Assembly: GCF_040546275.1 (NCBI RefSeq)
Contig: NZ_JBEPNO010000005.1
Location: 62,001 to 126,000 of the forward strand
DNA: 64,000 nucleotides
Direction: 5' to 3'
From: Nakamurella sp040546275
GTDB lineage: Bacteria; Actinomycetota; Actinomycetes; Mycobacteriales; Nakamurellaceae
The notes under the pieces are model-generated. The model did not search any database, was not told where the DNA came from, and worked only from the letters and a program-made list of their open reading frames with translations. Every line of letters starts with the position of its first letter. Positions within the stretch are counted from its first letter, which is position 1. The position numbers and the translations under genes were made by a program. Shown in pieces: positions 52,032-61,055 of the stretch.

Positions 52032-52364
52032 GTGCCACGACGCTCCCACCGACCGGACCGACGGGCGTCCCAGGCCCACTCCGGCGACGCTGTGGACCGC
52101 CCGATCGGGCTCTCCGGATGGCAGAGCCGGAGGTCGACCCGGGATGGTGATTTCCTCGTGCGCACGACCCCGGGAGCCGCTTCCGGCAAGGGATATCGTT
52201 GCCCCGGGTGCCAGCAGGTGATCGCCCCTGCGACCCCGCATCTGGTGGTCTGGCCGCAGTGGACCCCGGAGGGCGAGGACGGCGTCGCGAGCCGCCGCCA
52301 TTGGCACAGTTCCTGTTGGGAACGTCGGGCGAGTCGCGGAGGGCCGGGATCCCTCTCCTGGTGA
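52032..52364 (+). CDS. Small actinobacterial CPGC zinc-finger-like protein (often named ATP/GTP-binding protein)
   Basis: 110 residues, basic N-terminus (PRRSHRPDRR), a VR motif, then KGYRCPGCQQVIAPATPHLVVWPQ and RRHWHSSCWERR. CPGC with HWHSSC would form a Cys/His metal site. This family is widespread and small in actinobacteria; the usual database label as ATP/GTP-binding is not supported by any P-loop here. Function unknown. Lies 174 bases before the ABC exporter genes. Confidence 0.7.
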   Translation: MPRRSHRPDRRASQAHSGDAVDRPIGLSGWQSRRSTRDGDFLVRTTPGAASGKGYRCPGCQQVIAPATPHLVVWPQWTPEGEDGVASRRHWHSSCWERRASRGGPGSLSW

Positions 52365-52538
52365 TCTTCCGTCCGCACTGTGTCGGTCATTCCGGTGCAG
52401 CCGACGTCGTTGGTCTGTCTGGGAGCCACTCTCGACCAGCTGGGCCCATCACCGACGGCTCCGGAGAGCCTCCGGCCCGCCTCGCAGTCGGTTCGTGTGG
52501 CAGGGTTGGACGGGACTGGCGACGAGAGGGGACATCCG

Positions 52539-53438
52539 ATGTCCGGCGAAGCGACAGACCGCATTCCGGTGACAACAGGGACGATGACGGCGAAAGGGTC
52601 CTCGGTGACCGGGCCGGGTGGGTCGGCGCTGCCCAGCTATCCACGGCCCGAACAGCTTCTCGAGACCGTCGGCGGAGCTGCGGTGGCCATCCGCGGTCTG
52701 ACCAAGGTCTACGACGGACGCCCGGTGGTCGACCACATCGATCTGGACGTGCCGGTCGGTTCGTTCTTCGGCCTGGTCGGACCGAACGGGGCCGGAAAGA
52801 CCACGACGCTGTCGATGATCACCGGCCTGCTCCGCCCGGACGAGGGCCGGATCATCATGGCCGGCGTCGACGTCTGGGCCGACCCGGTGACGGCCAAGAC
52901 CAAGATGGGTGTGCTGCCCGACGGTCTCCGGCTGTTCGAGCGGTTGTCCGGCCCCGAGTTGCTGTCCTACCTCGGACGGCTGCGTGGGATCCCGGCCGAC
53001 ACGGTGACTTCGAGGGCGAAGGAACTCATCGCCGTCCTCGACCTCGACGAGGCCGGCTCCAAACTCGTCGCCGACTACTCGACCGGGATGCGCAAGAAGA
53101 TCACTCTCGCTGCCGCGCTGCTGCACGCGCCACCGATCCTGCTGCTCGACGAACCGCTCGAGGCCGTCGACCCGGTGTCGGCCAGGGTGATCCGCACAGT
53201 GCTGAGCCGGTACACGGCGGGCGGCGGCACGGTGATCTTCTCGTCCCATGTGATGGCTCTGGTCGAGGACTTGTGCAGCCACGTCGCGGTGATGGGGCAC
53301 GGTCGCATCGTGGCCAGCGGAAAGGTGGCGGAGGTCCGCGGGTCGGCTGCCAGTCTCGATGACGCCTTCATGCATCTCGTCGGCGCCGACGACGTCGCGG
53401 AAGGAGGCCTGGAATGGTTGGGATCTTCGCCGGCCTGA
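52539..53438 (+). CDS. ABC transporter ATP-binding protein
   Basis: 299 residues from the ATG at 52539 (GAGGGG upstream); an in-frame ATG at 52584 is possible. Walker A GPNGAGKTTT, Q-loop position replaced by LPDGLRLFE, signature YSTGMRKKI, Walker B LLLDEPLEAVD, switch His in SSHVM. The ABC-2/drug-export type with C-terminal extension. Pairs with the permease, whose start lies 25 bases inside this gene. Substrate unknown. Confidence 0.92.
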   Translation: MSGEATDRIPVTTGTMTAKGSSVTGPGGSALPSYPRPEQLLETVGGAAVAIRGLTKVYDGRPVVDHIDLDVPVGSFFGLVGPNGAGKTTTLSMITGLLRPDEGRIIMAGVDVWADPVTAKTKMGVLPDGLRLFERLSGPELLSYLGRLRGIPADTVTSRAKELIAVLDLDEAGSKLVADYSTGMRKKITLAAALLHAPPILLLDEPLEAVDPVSARVIRTVLSRYTAGGGTVIFSSHVMALVEDLCSHVAVMGHGRIVASGKVAEVRGSAASLDDAFMHLVGADDVAEGGLEWLGSSPA

Positions 53439-55024
53439 AGTGGCGGCTGGTCAGCAGCCGGTTCCGGGCCGCCAGCGGCGCCACCAAGGGCTGGCTCGTG
53501 GTCGGGTGGTGCGTGGCCGTGCTCGCGCTCGGGCTGGTGGTGTTCGGGTTTGTCGCGCTGCGCACCAATCCCGCCCTCGCGAGGACTGCTGTCGTCTCAC
53601 TCTTCACGGTGCAGATGCTCTCGTGGGTGCTCGCACCCCTGGTCGCCTTCGGGCTCGACGAGACGGTCGACCCGGCACGGTTCGCACTGCTTCCCCTCAC
53701 GACGGCGACGCTCCAACGCGGTCTGCTGGTGTCCTCCCTGGTCGGGTACCTGCCGGTGGCGAACGCGGTGGTCATGGTCGGCGCCGCGATCGCGCTGTCC
53801 ACCACCTGGGCGTTGCTGCCCATTGCACTGATCTGCGCGGCGGTCCAACTACTGCTGTGCGTGATCGTGTCCCGGGCGGCCTCCGCCTCGATGGCCGGTC
53901 TGATGGCAGGTCGGCGCGGCCGGGACCTCGGCATGGTCGTCGGATCGCTGCTCTTCCTCGTCTACATCGGGTTGTCGTTCGCGCTGAACCAGACTGCATC
54001 CTCGGCCAGCTCCAACGGTTCGTCAGCAATCGGTTCGGGGATTACGTCGCTTTCCCGAGCGTTGTCCTGGGGTCCGAACGGTGCCCTGGCCACCATTCCC
54101 TCCACGCTGCACGATTCCAACTGGGGCCGTTTGCTGGTCGCGTTACTGACGCCTACGGCCGCTGTGGTAATCGGATGGTGGTGGTGGGCAACAGCTCTCC
54201 GCAAGAGCCTGACGACCCTGCCGTCGACGACGGAGGGTTCGGCGCCGTCGGACGGTAAGGCCTCCGGCACAGCCGTTGCGTCCTCGCTGCGCGGCATGGT
54301 GTCCCTCGTCATCGCCCGGGACAGACTGCTGACCTGGCGGGATCCGATGCGCCGGATCCCATGGATCATCGTCGCGGCGCTGGCCGTACTCTGGCCACTG
54401 CTCGTCGTCAGAGGCCACGGAAGTCTGTTCGCCGTGGCGTTTCCGGCGGTGATGATGGGGCTGCAGGCCGGCAACCAGTTCGCGGTCGAGGGCACCGGCC
54501 TGTGGCTGCACATGGTCGCCTTCGCCGACCGCACCCGGGCCAGGGGAGAGGCGCTGGGGCACGCGATCTTCGTGCTGATCCCGGGGACCGTCATCGTGGT
54601 GGTCGCCGTGTTCCTGCAGGCCATCATCCGCGACGACCTCGAGTGGGTGCCGGCTGCGCTCGGGCTCTGCCTCGCCCTCATGCTGGGGTCGGTGGCCTTC
54701 AGTGGATATGTGTCCGCACGCCTGCCCTATGCGATGCGGCAGAGCCGGAAGTCCATGTTCGCCAACAGCGTTCCCGGTCAGAAGGGTCGCACGATGGGAT
54801 CGACGCTGGTCTCGTTCGGCGGTGGGATCGTCGTGGCACTACCGGCGTTGGTGTTCCTGGTGCTCGCACGGGCGGTGTCGCCCGTGTGGGGTTGGGCGGC
54901 GTTGGTGGTCGGCCCGATCAGCGGCATCGTGGCCGTGGTGCTCGTGTCGAACCTGACCGCGTCGGCCTACCTCAGTCGGACGCCGGAGATCCTGGCCACG
55001 GTCGCCGTGGGCGACCGCAGCTGA
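53414..55024 (+). CDS. ABC-2 type transporter permease
   Basis: 536 residues, with AAGGAGG just before the ATG. About twelve hydrophobic segments (e.g. LVVGWCVAVLALGLVVFGFVAL; IVVALPALVFLVLARAV) suggest a double-length permease that works with one type of ATPase. Cytoplasmic basic loops (MAGRRGRDLG; YAMRQSRKSMF). Export of a lipid, peptide or drug is possible; nothing specifies it. Confidence 0.88.
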   Translation: MVGIFAGLKWRLVSSRFRAASGATKGWLVVGWCVAVLALGLVVFGFVALRTNPALARTAVVSLFTVQMLSWVLAPLVAFGLDETVDPARFALLPLTTATLQRGLLVSSLVGYLPVANAVVMVGAAIALSTTWALLPIALICAAVQLLLCVIVSRAASASMAGLMAGRRGRDLGMVVGSLLFLVYIGLSFALNQTASSASSNGSSAIGSGITSLSRALSWGPNGALATIPSTLHDSNWGRLLVALLTPTAAVVIGWWWWATALRKSLTTLPSTTEGSAPSDGKASGTAVASSLRGMVSLVIARDRLLTWRDPMRRIPWIIVAALAVLWPLLVVRGHGSLFAVAFPAVMMGLQAGNQFAVEGTGLWLHMVAFADRTRARGEALGHAIFVLIPGTVIVVVAVFLQAIIRDDLEWVPAALGLCLALMLGSVAFSGYVSARLPYAMRQSRKSMFANSVPGQKGRTMGSTLVSFGGGIVVALPALVFLVLARAVSPVWGWAALVVGPISGIVAVVLVSNLTASAYLSRTPEILATVAVGDRS

Positions 55025-55045
55025 GGCCCGACGGCTTGGGCTCCC

Positions 55046-55102
55046 ATCCCGATCGGGGCTCGATCCCGATCGGGGCTCGATCCCGATCGGGGCTCGATCG
55101 GG
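55046..55102. repeat. 17-bp tandem repeat between convergent genes
   Basis: Three identical 17-base units (from 55046, 55063 and 55080) plus a partial fourth. Each contains the palindrome CCCGATCGGG, so several alternative hairpins can form in the 101-base convergent gap; a possible bidirectional terminator. Confidence 0.75.
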
Positions 55103-55125
55103 ATTGGGGCTGGACCGATCCGGGC

Positions 55126-56676
55126 TCAGCGGCCGCGGCCGCCGCGGATCCTGGTGCGCTGACCGTTGGTCGACTCCACCGCGACGGTCTGGGTGACCTC
55201 GTCATCGACGGCATCGGTGTCGTGATCGGTGATCTCGGTCGGCGGTGCCTCGTCCGACTGGATCGCGACGTCGGTCTTGTCGCCGTTGACGGTGTGGTCT
55301 TCCACGGCCGGCCCGGCGGCACCGTTGAGTTCGGTACTGCCGTTCAGGTCGGTACTGCCGTTCACGTCGGCACTGCCATTGAGTTCGGCTGCGCCGTCGA
55401 TCTCGGCGCCGTTGGCCGACTCCGGATGGTCCTGCTCGCCGAGTACCGGGACCGGCAGATCGACCGGCGTCGGGCGGGCGGTGGGATCGGCTGGGAAGTC
55501 GGCAGAGACCGGGCGGCCTGCCTCGGTCTCGGGCGGGGTGATGATCGCCGGCGCGGAGCCGGCCAGCTCGCGGATGTGGTCCAGGTGGCCGCCGAGGGAG
55601 TTCAACTGATCGGCCAGCTGGTTCCGTAGCGTCTGCAGCGTCTGCACGGCCTCGTCGGCGTCGGCCACCCGCTGGTGCGACTCGGCCGAGGCGCGGTTGA
55701 CCAGCGCGTTGGAGTACGTGGTCGCCTGACGCATCAGCGTCTCCGACTCGTCCGTCGCGGTCGCCACCAGGTGTTCGGCATGAGCGGTGGCGTCGGCGAC
55801 AAGCTTCGCAGCGGTCGCAGCGGTCGCCTCCTCCCGGTCGGTGATCACCCGGTTGGCCTCGTAGCGCCGCGCGGTGATCGCGATCTCGAAGTCGTCCTCG
55901 ACCTGCGTGCGGTGTGCCAGGCTCGCCGCGTCCAGACGATCACGCTCGGCGGCCGTCTCGCTGGTGAGCGTGGCGGATGCGGCATTGGCAAGGTTCGTGG
56001 TGTTCTCGGCATTCGCCCTGGCCTCGGCCAGTTCCTGCTGGGCGACACGATGTGCCTCGGCCTTCTCCTGCTCGGCCATCGCGCGTGCCTCGGCCAGTTC
56101 CTGTTCGGCCTGCTCACGGGCCTGGGTGACCGTCCGTTCCGCTTCGGCGTTGGCATCCTGCAACAACCGCGACGCCTCTTCCTGCGCCTGGTTGCGCGTG
56201 TCCTCCGCCTCTGCCGTGGCCTCGGCGATCAAACCGTGAACCTGCTCCGCAAGCTGCTTGCGGGTGCGCTCACGCTCGGCGTCGAACGCCGCCCTGGCCT
56301 GGGCTGCCTCACCGAGCGACGTCTCGAGCTGGCCGCGGAGGCGGTCGGCGTCGGTCTCGGCCCTGGCCCGGATCTCGCTGGCCTCCTCCTCCGCAAGACG
56401 GATCATCCGCTGCATGCGATCGGAGAGATTGGCCATCGAGACCGGCTCGAGGGCGCTGCGGTCCAGCTGGGAGCGCAGCGTGTCGGCCTCGGCCTGTGCA
56501 GCGGCCAGCTGCGCACCCAACTCGGTCAGTCGTTGGTTGGTGGCGTCGCGGTTCGCTGTGGTGATCCGAAGGTCGTACTCGAGGCGTTCGAGGTGGGAGG
56601 TCACCTGCTCGGGCGAGTAACCGCGCCGCACGAGGTCGAACGGAGCTTGTGCGGGAAGCCAATCACCAGACGTCAT
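55126..56676 (-). CDS. DivIVA-like long coiled-coil protein
   Basis: 516 residues. The N-terminus has the DivIVA membrane-binding pattern (FDLVRRGYSPEQVTSHLERLEYDL). A continuous coiled coil (about 30-385) rich in Ala, Glu, Gln and Arg follows. The end is a disordered acidic tail with NGS-type repeats (ELNGSADVNGSTDLNG) and a basic RGGRGR end. Relatives in actinobacteria (Wag31, FilP/Scy-like, often misnamed cellulose-binding protein) organise polar growth and cytoskeletal structure. Convergent with the permease gene. Confidence 0.82.
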   Translation of the reverse strand: MTSGDWLPAQAPFDLVRRGYSPEQVTSHLERLEYDLRITTANRDATNQRLTELGAQLAAAQAEADTLRSQLDRSALEPVSMANLSDRMQRMIRLAEEEASEIRARAETDADRLRGQLETSLGEAAQARAAFDAERERTRKQLAEQVHGLIAEATAEAEDTRNQAQEEASRLLQDANAEAERTVTQAREQAEQELAEARAMAEQEKAEAHRVAQQELAEARANAENTTNLANAASATLTSETAAERDRLDAASLAHRTQVEDDFEIAITARRYEANRVITDREEATAATAAKLVADATAHAEHLVATATDESETLMRQATTYSNALVNRASAESHQRVADADEAVQTLQTLRNQLADQLNSLGGHLDHIRELAGSAPAIITPPETEAGRPVSADFPADPTARPTPVDLPVPVLGEQDHPESANGAEIDGAAELNGSADVNGSTDLNGSTELNGAAGPAVEDHTVNGDKTDVAIQSDEAPPTEITDHDTDAVDDEVTQTVAVESTNGQRTRIRGGRGR

Positions 56677-56751
56677 GAAGTCCAGTGTTCCATCTGTTGC
56701 CGTTGTTCTGACATACCCCGGGCGTGAACTTTGCTGGAGTCCCCGGGTGCG

Positions 56752-57234
56752 TCACCAAAAGTCGATCACTCCCGACCTGGGGTGGTCGTCGTCGGCGGGT
56801 TCGGGGCGAGCCGGCGGCTCCACCAGCTCGATCAGCACCCCGCCGGTGTCCTTGGGATGCACGAAGTTGATCCGGGATCCGGCCGTGCCCCGGCGCGGGC
56901 TGTCGAAGAGCAATCGCAGGCCATTCGAGCGCAGCCGCTCCGATACTGCCTCCACGTCCGTCACCCGGTAGGCCAGCTGCTGCAGTCCCGGCCCGCTCCG
57001 GCCGATGAACTTGGCGATGGTCGATTCGGGCGTCAGAGGAGCCAGCAGCTGGATCTGGGCTCCGGAGTCGTAGGCGATCATCGCTTCCTCGACACCCTGG
57101 TCGGTGTTCGTCTCGCGGTGGACGAGCGCACCCCCCATCACTCCGGTGTGAAAGCTGATGGCGGCCTCCAGATCTGGGACGGCCAGGCCGACGTGGTCGA
57201 TGCAGACGATGGAGGTGTCCAGGGGCAGGGTCAT
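56752..57234 (-). CDS. mce: Methylmalonyl-CoA epimerase
   Basis: 160 residues from the ATG at 57234. A vicinal-oxygen-chelate fold with the metal ligands His in IDHVGLAV, a central QLLAPL region and Glu in GGVLIELVEPP. Converts (S)- to (R)-methylmalonyl-CoA, linking propionate, odd-chain fatty acid and branched amino acid breakdown to succinyl-CoA. TACGGT lies 7 bases before the start, a leaderless promoter. Divergent from the thiolase gene, a pairing common in actinobacteria. Confidence 0.92.
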   Translation of the reverse strand: MTLPLDTSIVCIDHVGLAVPDLEAAISFHTGVMGGALVHRETNTDQGVEEAMIAYDSGAQIQLLAPLTPESTIAKFIGRSGPGLQQLAYRVTDVEAVSERLRSNGLRLLFDSPRRGTAGSRINFVHPKDTGGVLIELVEPPARPEPADDDHPRSGVIDFW

Positions 57235-57241
57235 GGCGACC

Positions 57242-57332
57242 ACCGTATTCCCGGCACCGGAACCCACGACTCCTGGGCAGGTCTCCCGACTCCCGGGCGG
57301 TGGGCCTCCCGACACGAACGGCCCGGTAGCGT
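57242..57332. promoter_or_regulatory. Divergent leaderless promoters of mce and the thiolase gene
   Basis: Minus-strand TACGGT (57242-57247) is 7 bases before the mce ATG. Plus-strand TAGCGT (57327-57332) is 7 bases before the thiolase ATG. Both -10s lie within a 105-base gap, and neither gene shows a ribosome binding site. Confidence 0.5.
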
Positions 57333-57339
57333 TGCCGCT

Positions 57340-58527
57340 ATGGGATCAACGGTGATCATTGCCGGCGCCAGGACGCCGATGGGTCGACTTTCCGGAGCAT
57401 TGGCCGGACTGAACGCGGTAGCACTGGGCGGTGCGGCGATCGCCGGCGCGCTCGAGCGCAGCGGGGTGCCGGCCACCGACGTGCAGTACGTGATCATGGG
57501 CCAGGTGCTCCAAGCCGGTTGCGGGCAGATCCCGGCCCGTCAGGCCGCGGTGGCCGGCGGGATCGGCATGGACGTCCCGGCGCTGACGGTCAACAAGGTC
57601 TGTCTGTCCGGGTTGGACGCGATCGCATTGGCCGATCAGCTGATCCGCGCCGGCGAGTTCGACGTGGTGGTGGCCGGCGGGATGGAATCGATGACGGGGG
57701 CGCCGCACCTGCTGCCGAAGTCGCGCGCCGGCTACAAGTTCGGTGACGTGACCCTGCTGGACCACACCGACTTCGACGGGCTGCGCGATGCCTTCACCGA
57801 CCAGGCGATGGGTTCCCTGACCGAGCAGCGCAACGACGCGGAGCCGCTGACCCGCATCGAGCAGGACACCTTCGCCGCCCGGTCGCACCAGCGGGCGGCG
57901 GCGGCGGTCGCCGGGGGACTGTTCGCGCACGAGATCGTGCCCGTCCAGGTCCCCGGTCGCAAGGGCTCCACCACGGTCGAGGCCGACGAGGGCATCCGCC
58001 CGGAGACCACCGTCGAGGTGCTGGACCGTCTCCGTCCGGCGTTCCGGCCGGACGGCACCATCACCGCCGGGTCGGCGTCGCCGATCTCCGACGGTGCGGC
58101 CGCCGTGGTGGTCATGCGCAAGGAACTGGCGCAGAGCCGCGGCCTGACGTGGATTGCCGAGATCGAGGCCCACGCCGTCGTCGCCGGGCCGGATTCGTCC
58201 TTGCAGCTGCAGCCCGCGAACGCCATCCGCGCCGCCTGCCGCAAGCTCGGGATCGGTGTGGACGCACTGGATCTCGTGGAGATCAACGAGGCGTTCGCGG
58301 CGGTCGGCATCGCTTCCGCGCGTGATCTGGGCATTTCCGAGGACAAGATCAACGTGAACGGCGGTGCGATCGCTCTCGGCCATCCGATCGGGATGTCCGG
58401 CGCGCGTCTGGTACTGACGCTGGCGCTGGAACTCGGCCGCCGGGGCGGCGGAATCGGCGTGGCTGCCCTGTGCGGTGGCGGCGGTCAGGGCGACGCGCTG
58501 GTGATCTCGGTTCCGCCGACCACCTGA
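57340..58527 (+). CDS. Acetyl-CoA acetyltransferase (thiolase)
   Basis: 395 residues from the ATG at 57340; the longer open frame overlaps mce in antisense. The nucleophilic Cys is in VNKVCLSGLDAIALAD, with HPIGMSGARL and the final catalytic Cys in ALCGGGGQGDAL. NEAFAAVGIA is also conserved. The biosynthetic/degradative thiolase type that joins or splits acetoacetyl-CoA. Probably acts with the divergent epimerase gene in short-chain acyl-CoA metabolism. Confidence 0.94.
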   Translation: MGSTVIIAGARTPMGRLSGALAGLNAVALGGAAIAGALERSGVPATDVQYVIMGQVLQAGCGQIPARQAAVAGGIGMDVPALTVNKVCLSGLDAIALADQLIRAGEFDVVVAGGMESMTGAPHLLPKSRAGYKFGDVTLLDHTDFDGLRDAFTDQAMGSLTEQRNDAEPLTRIEQDTFAARSHQRAAAAVAGGLFAHEIVPVQVPGRKGSTTVEADEGIRPETTVEVLDRLRPAFRPDGTITAGSASPISDGAAAVVVMRKELAQSRGLTWIAEIEAHAVVAGPDSSLQLQPANAIRAACRKLGIGVDALDLVEINEAFAAVGIASARDLGISEDKINVNGGAIALGHPIGMSGARLVLTLALELGRRGGGIGVAALCGGGGQGDALVISVPPTT

Positions 58528-58537
58528 CGACGGGCTG

Positions 58538-59050
58538 CTAGGCGAAGTCGCCGGCCGACCGCCGCACCTTGGTGAGCAGCACGGACAGCTGCGCGGACTC
58601 GGTCTCTTCCAGGCCGAAGAGGCCGAAGTTGGCGCTCATCACGGCCCCGGTGGCGTCGGTCAACCGTTCCCGGCCGGCATCGGTGAGCTCGACCAGCGTG
58701 GTGCGTCGATCGCTCGGGTGCGGGAGCCGGCGGGCCAGACCGTCCGCTTCCAGCCGGTCCACGATGTTGGTGATCGACGTCGGGTGCAGTTGGAGCCGCT
58801 CACCCATCATCCGCATCGGCAGCGATCCCCGGCGGGAGAACGACAGCAGGACGAGCGCCTCGTAACGGGCGAACGTCAGACCGTGTGGTTTGAGGGCGTC
58901 GTCGACGCTGGCCTGCAGGATCTGCTGCACACGCATGATGTTCGTGACCGCCGCCATCGCGCCGTTCGGGCCGATACGTTCCGCCCAGGTCTCCGCGGCC
59001 TTGGCGATCGGATCGAACGGCAGCGCGCGGGTAGGGGCGTTGGAGGTCAT
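58538..59050 (-). CDS. MarR family transcriptional regulator
   Basis: 170 residues. Winged-helix core: LTFARYEALVLLSF, LPMRMMGERLQLHPTSITNIVDRLEADGLARR, and the wing HPSDRRTTLVELTDAGRERL. Helical termini mediate dimerisation. TAACGT lies 6 bases before its ATG. Ligand and targets unknown. Convergent with the thiolase gene and divergent from the exonuclease gene. Confidence 0.92.
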   Translation of the reverse strand: MTSNAPTRALPFDPIAKAAETWAERIGPNGAMAAVTNIMRVQQILQASVDDALKPHGLTFARYEALVLLSFSRRGSLPMRMMGERLQLHPTSITNIVDRLEADGLARRLPHPSDRRTTLVELTDAGRERLTDATGAVMSANFGLFGLEETESAQLSVLLTKVRRSAGDFA

Positions 59051-59056
59051 CGGATG

Positions 59057-59062
59057 ACGTTA
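59057..59062 (-). promoter_or_regulatory. -10 element for the marR-type gene
   Basis: TAACGT on the minus strand, 6 bases before the ATG at 59050; no ribosome binding site seen. Leaderless start likely. Confidence 0.45.
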
Positions 59063-59214
59063 GCAAGGGGCCAGGGCAGCGTGGCGTCACCGGCACTGTC
59101 GGTACTCCTGTGGCAGGCTCCGCTGTGTGTTCGCCCGTGTCGTTGTCGGTGCCTCCGCGTAACGTCCGGAAAGTACAAGCCAGACATCGCATCGACCGGA
59201 GCAGGCCACCGAAC

Positions 59215-60063
59215 ATGAGCACCGTCAACCCGTTCGCGCAGGGACCGGCCTGGCACACCGGCACCCTCGTCGGGTTCGACCTGGAAACGACCGGTGTTGA
59301 CACCACCACTGACCGCGTCGTCACCGCCGCAGTGGTGCATGTCGCACCGAACGGTGAGGTAGTGCGGTCGCGGGAGTGGCTGGTGGACGCGGGTGTGCGC
59401 ATCCCGGATGCGGCCTCCGCCGTTCACGGTGTCAGCACCGACCGGGTCCGTGCTCACGGGATGCCCAGCGGGCTGGCGATCCCGGAGATCATCGGCGAGC
59501 TCGAGCGGGCCTGGTGCGCGGGGCTGCCGGTCGTGATCTTCAATGCCCCGTACGACCTGACGTTGCTGGACGCCGAGGCGGTCCGGTCCGGGGTACCGCG
59601 GTTGTCCACCCGGCCTTGGTGGCCGTCGGCGTGGGTGGTCGACCCGCTGGTCATCGACCGCGGTATGGATCGCTATCGCAAGGGCAAACGAACCCTCGGG
59701 GCTACCGCCGAGCACTACCGGGTGGACGCCAGGGACGCCCACTCCGCGTTGGGCGACGCAGTGGCCGCCGCCACCCTGGCCAGGGCGATCGCTGCCGAGC
59801 ACGATCTGCTGAGGACGGCGGACGCCCTCACCCTGCACAGCGCGCAGGTGGTTTGGCACCACGACTGGGCCGTGCACCTCCAGGCCCACCTGCGGTCGAA
59901 GGGCAAGTCGGAGGCGGTGATCGATCGGGCGTGGCCGCTACGAGTTCCCGTGGTCGGTCGGCACCGAGCGCCGGAGACCGAGGCGCCACCGGCTCGGGTC
60001 GGTCGTCACCGCGTTCCAGAGCCAACGGCCGGGGAGCAGGCTCGCGTCACCCGGGCGGCGTGA
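59215..60063 (+). CDS. DEDDh 3'-5' exonuclease (DnaQ-like)
   Basis: 282 residues from the ATG at 59215. Exo I VGFDLETTGVD, Exo II with NAPYDLTLLDAE, Exo III HSALGDAVAAA preceded by RVDARDA give the DEDDh metal site. The C-terminal 40 residues carry a duplicated VGRHR(A/V)PE segment, basic and probably disordered. The family is common as a stand-alone exonuclease in actinobacteria, related to polymerase III epsilon; role in DNA repair inferred. Confidence 0.92.
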   Translation: MSTVNPFAQGPAWHTGTLVGFDLETTGVDTTTDRVVTAAVVHVAPNGEVVRSREWLVDAGVRIPDAASAVHGVSTDRVRAHGMPSGLAIPEIIGELERAWCAGLPVVIFNAPYDLTLLDAEAVRSGVPRLSTRPWWPSAWVVDPLVIDRGMDRYRKGKRTLGATAEHYRVDARDAHSALGDAVAAATLARAIAAEHDLLRTADALTLHSAQVVWHHDWAVHLQAHLRSKGKSEAVIDRAWPLRVPVVGRHRAPETEAPPARVGRHRVPEPTAGEQARVTRAA

Positions 60064-60076
60064 CAAAATATCTTCC

Positions 60077-61021
60077 ATGACCAGTCCGGACCGTCGCCAG
60101 CAGGCTGCACTGTCAGCAGCCTTCGCCGGCGCCATCGATCTCTCCGCCCTCAAGAACAAGCCGGCGCCCGCCGGTACGCCTGCGGCGCAGGAGAATCCAC
60201 CTTCCCGCTACACCATCGACGTCACCGAAGCGACCTTCGGCGAGGTGGTGCAGGCGTCAACCGACATCCCGGTGGTCTTCGACCTCTGGTCGGTGCGTTC
60301 GGCTCTGTCGACCAGTCTGTCCGCCTTGCTGAACAAGGTGGTCGAAACCGGTCACGGCTCCTGGGTGCTGGCCAGGGTCGACGTCGACACCAACCCGCGC
60401 GTGGCGCAGGCCTTCCAGGCCCGTGAGATCCCGACCATCATCGCGGTGGCCGCCGGGCAGCCGATCGACGCCTACGCGGGTCCAGCTGAGGAGGCATCGC
60501 TGACGCAGTGGATCACCGCGTTGCTGGACGCGTTGCGCGACCGGTTGCCGGGCATCAGCGCCGCCGAGGCGGCTGCCGGAATCGAACCCGCCGGCCCGGA
60601 GGCCGAACCGGTGGACGACCGCTTCACCGTCGCCGAGGACGCGTTGATGGAGAGCGACTACGCCACCGCGCAGGCCGAGCTCGAGCAGATCCTCGCCGCC
60701 GAGCCCGGCAACGTCAGAGCCACCGCGGCGCTGGCGCAGACCATCTTCCTGGCCCGGACCGATCAGCTGCCCGACAACACGATCGGCGATGCGGATGCCG
60801 CGCCGGACGACGTCGCGCTGCAGTGCGACGCCGCCGATCTGCTGGTGGCCGGCGGTGAGGTCGACGCCGCTTTCGACCGTCTCGTCGCCACCGTCAAGCG
60901 GACCGCCGGTGACGACCGGACGAAGGCCAGGGAGCACCTGATCGAACTCTTCGGCCTGTTCGCCGCAGACGACGAGATGGTCAAGCAGGCCCGGCGCAAG
61001 CTGGCCGCGGCCCTGTACTGA
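60077..61021 (+). CDS. Thioredoxin-fold TPR co-chaperone (YbbN/CnoX type) without CxxC
   Basis: 314 residues. Thioredoxin-like domain (about 45-155; PVVFDLWSVRSALS, REIPTIIAVAAGQPI with the cis-Pro) and C-terminal TPR-like helices (FTVAEDALMESDYATAQAELEQILAAEPGNVRATAALAQ region). Where active thioredoxins have WCxxC, this protein has W-S-V-R-S, so no redox cysteines. E. coli CnoX hands clients to GroEL; this one would be a holdase only. Begins 13 bases after the exonuclease gene. Confidence 0.88.
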   Translation: MTSPDRRQQAALSAAFAGAIDLSALKNKPAPAGTPAAQENPPSRYTIDVTEATFGEVVQASTDIPVVFDLWSVRSALSTSLSALLNKVVETGHGSWVLARVDVDTNPRVAQAFQAREIPTIIAVAAGQPIDAYAGPAEEASLTQWITALLDALRDRLPGISAAEAAAGIEPAGPEAEPVDDRFTVAEDALMESDYATAQAELEQILAAEPGNVRATAALAQTIFLARTDQLPDNTIGDADAAPDDVALQCDAADLLVAGGEVDAAFDRLVATVKRTAGDDRTKAREHLIELFGLFAADDEMVKQARRKLAAALY

Positions 61022-61055
61022 CGCGGATGCCTTGGAGTGCGGCCGTCAAGCGGGG

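Noticed and set aside
55046..55102. Short regularly spaced repeats considered as a CRISPR array
   Set aside because: Units are directly adjacent with no spacers, and no cas gene is present in the window. The same applies to the 15- and 18-bp repeats at 19826 and 13377.
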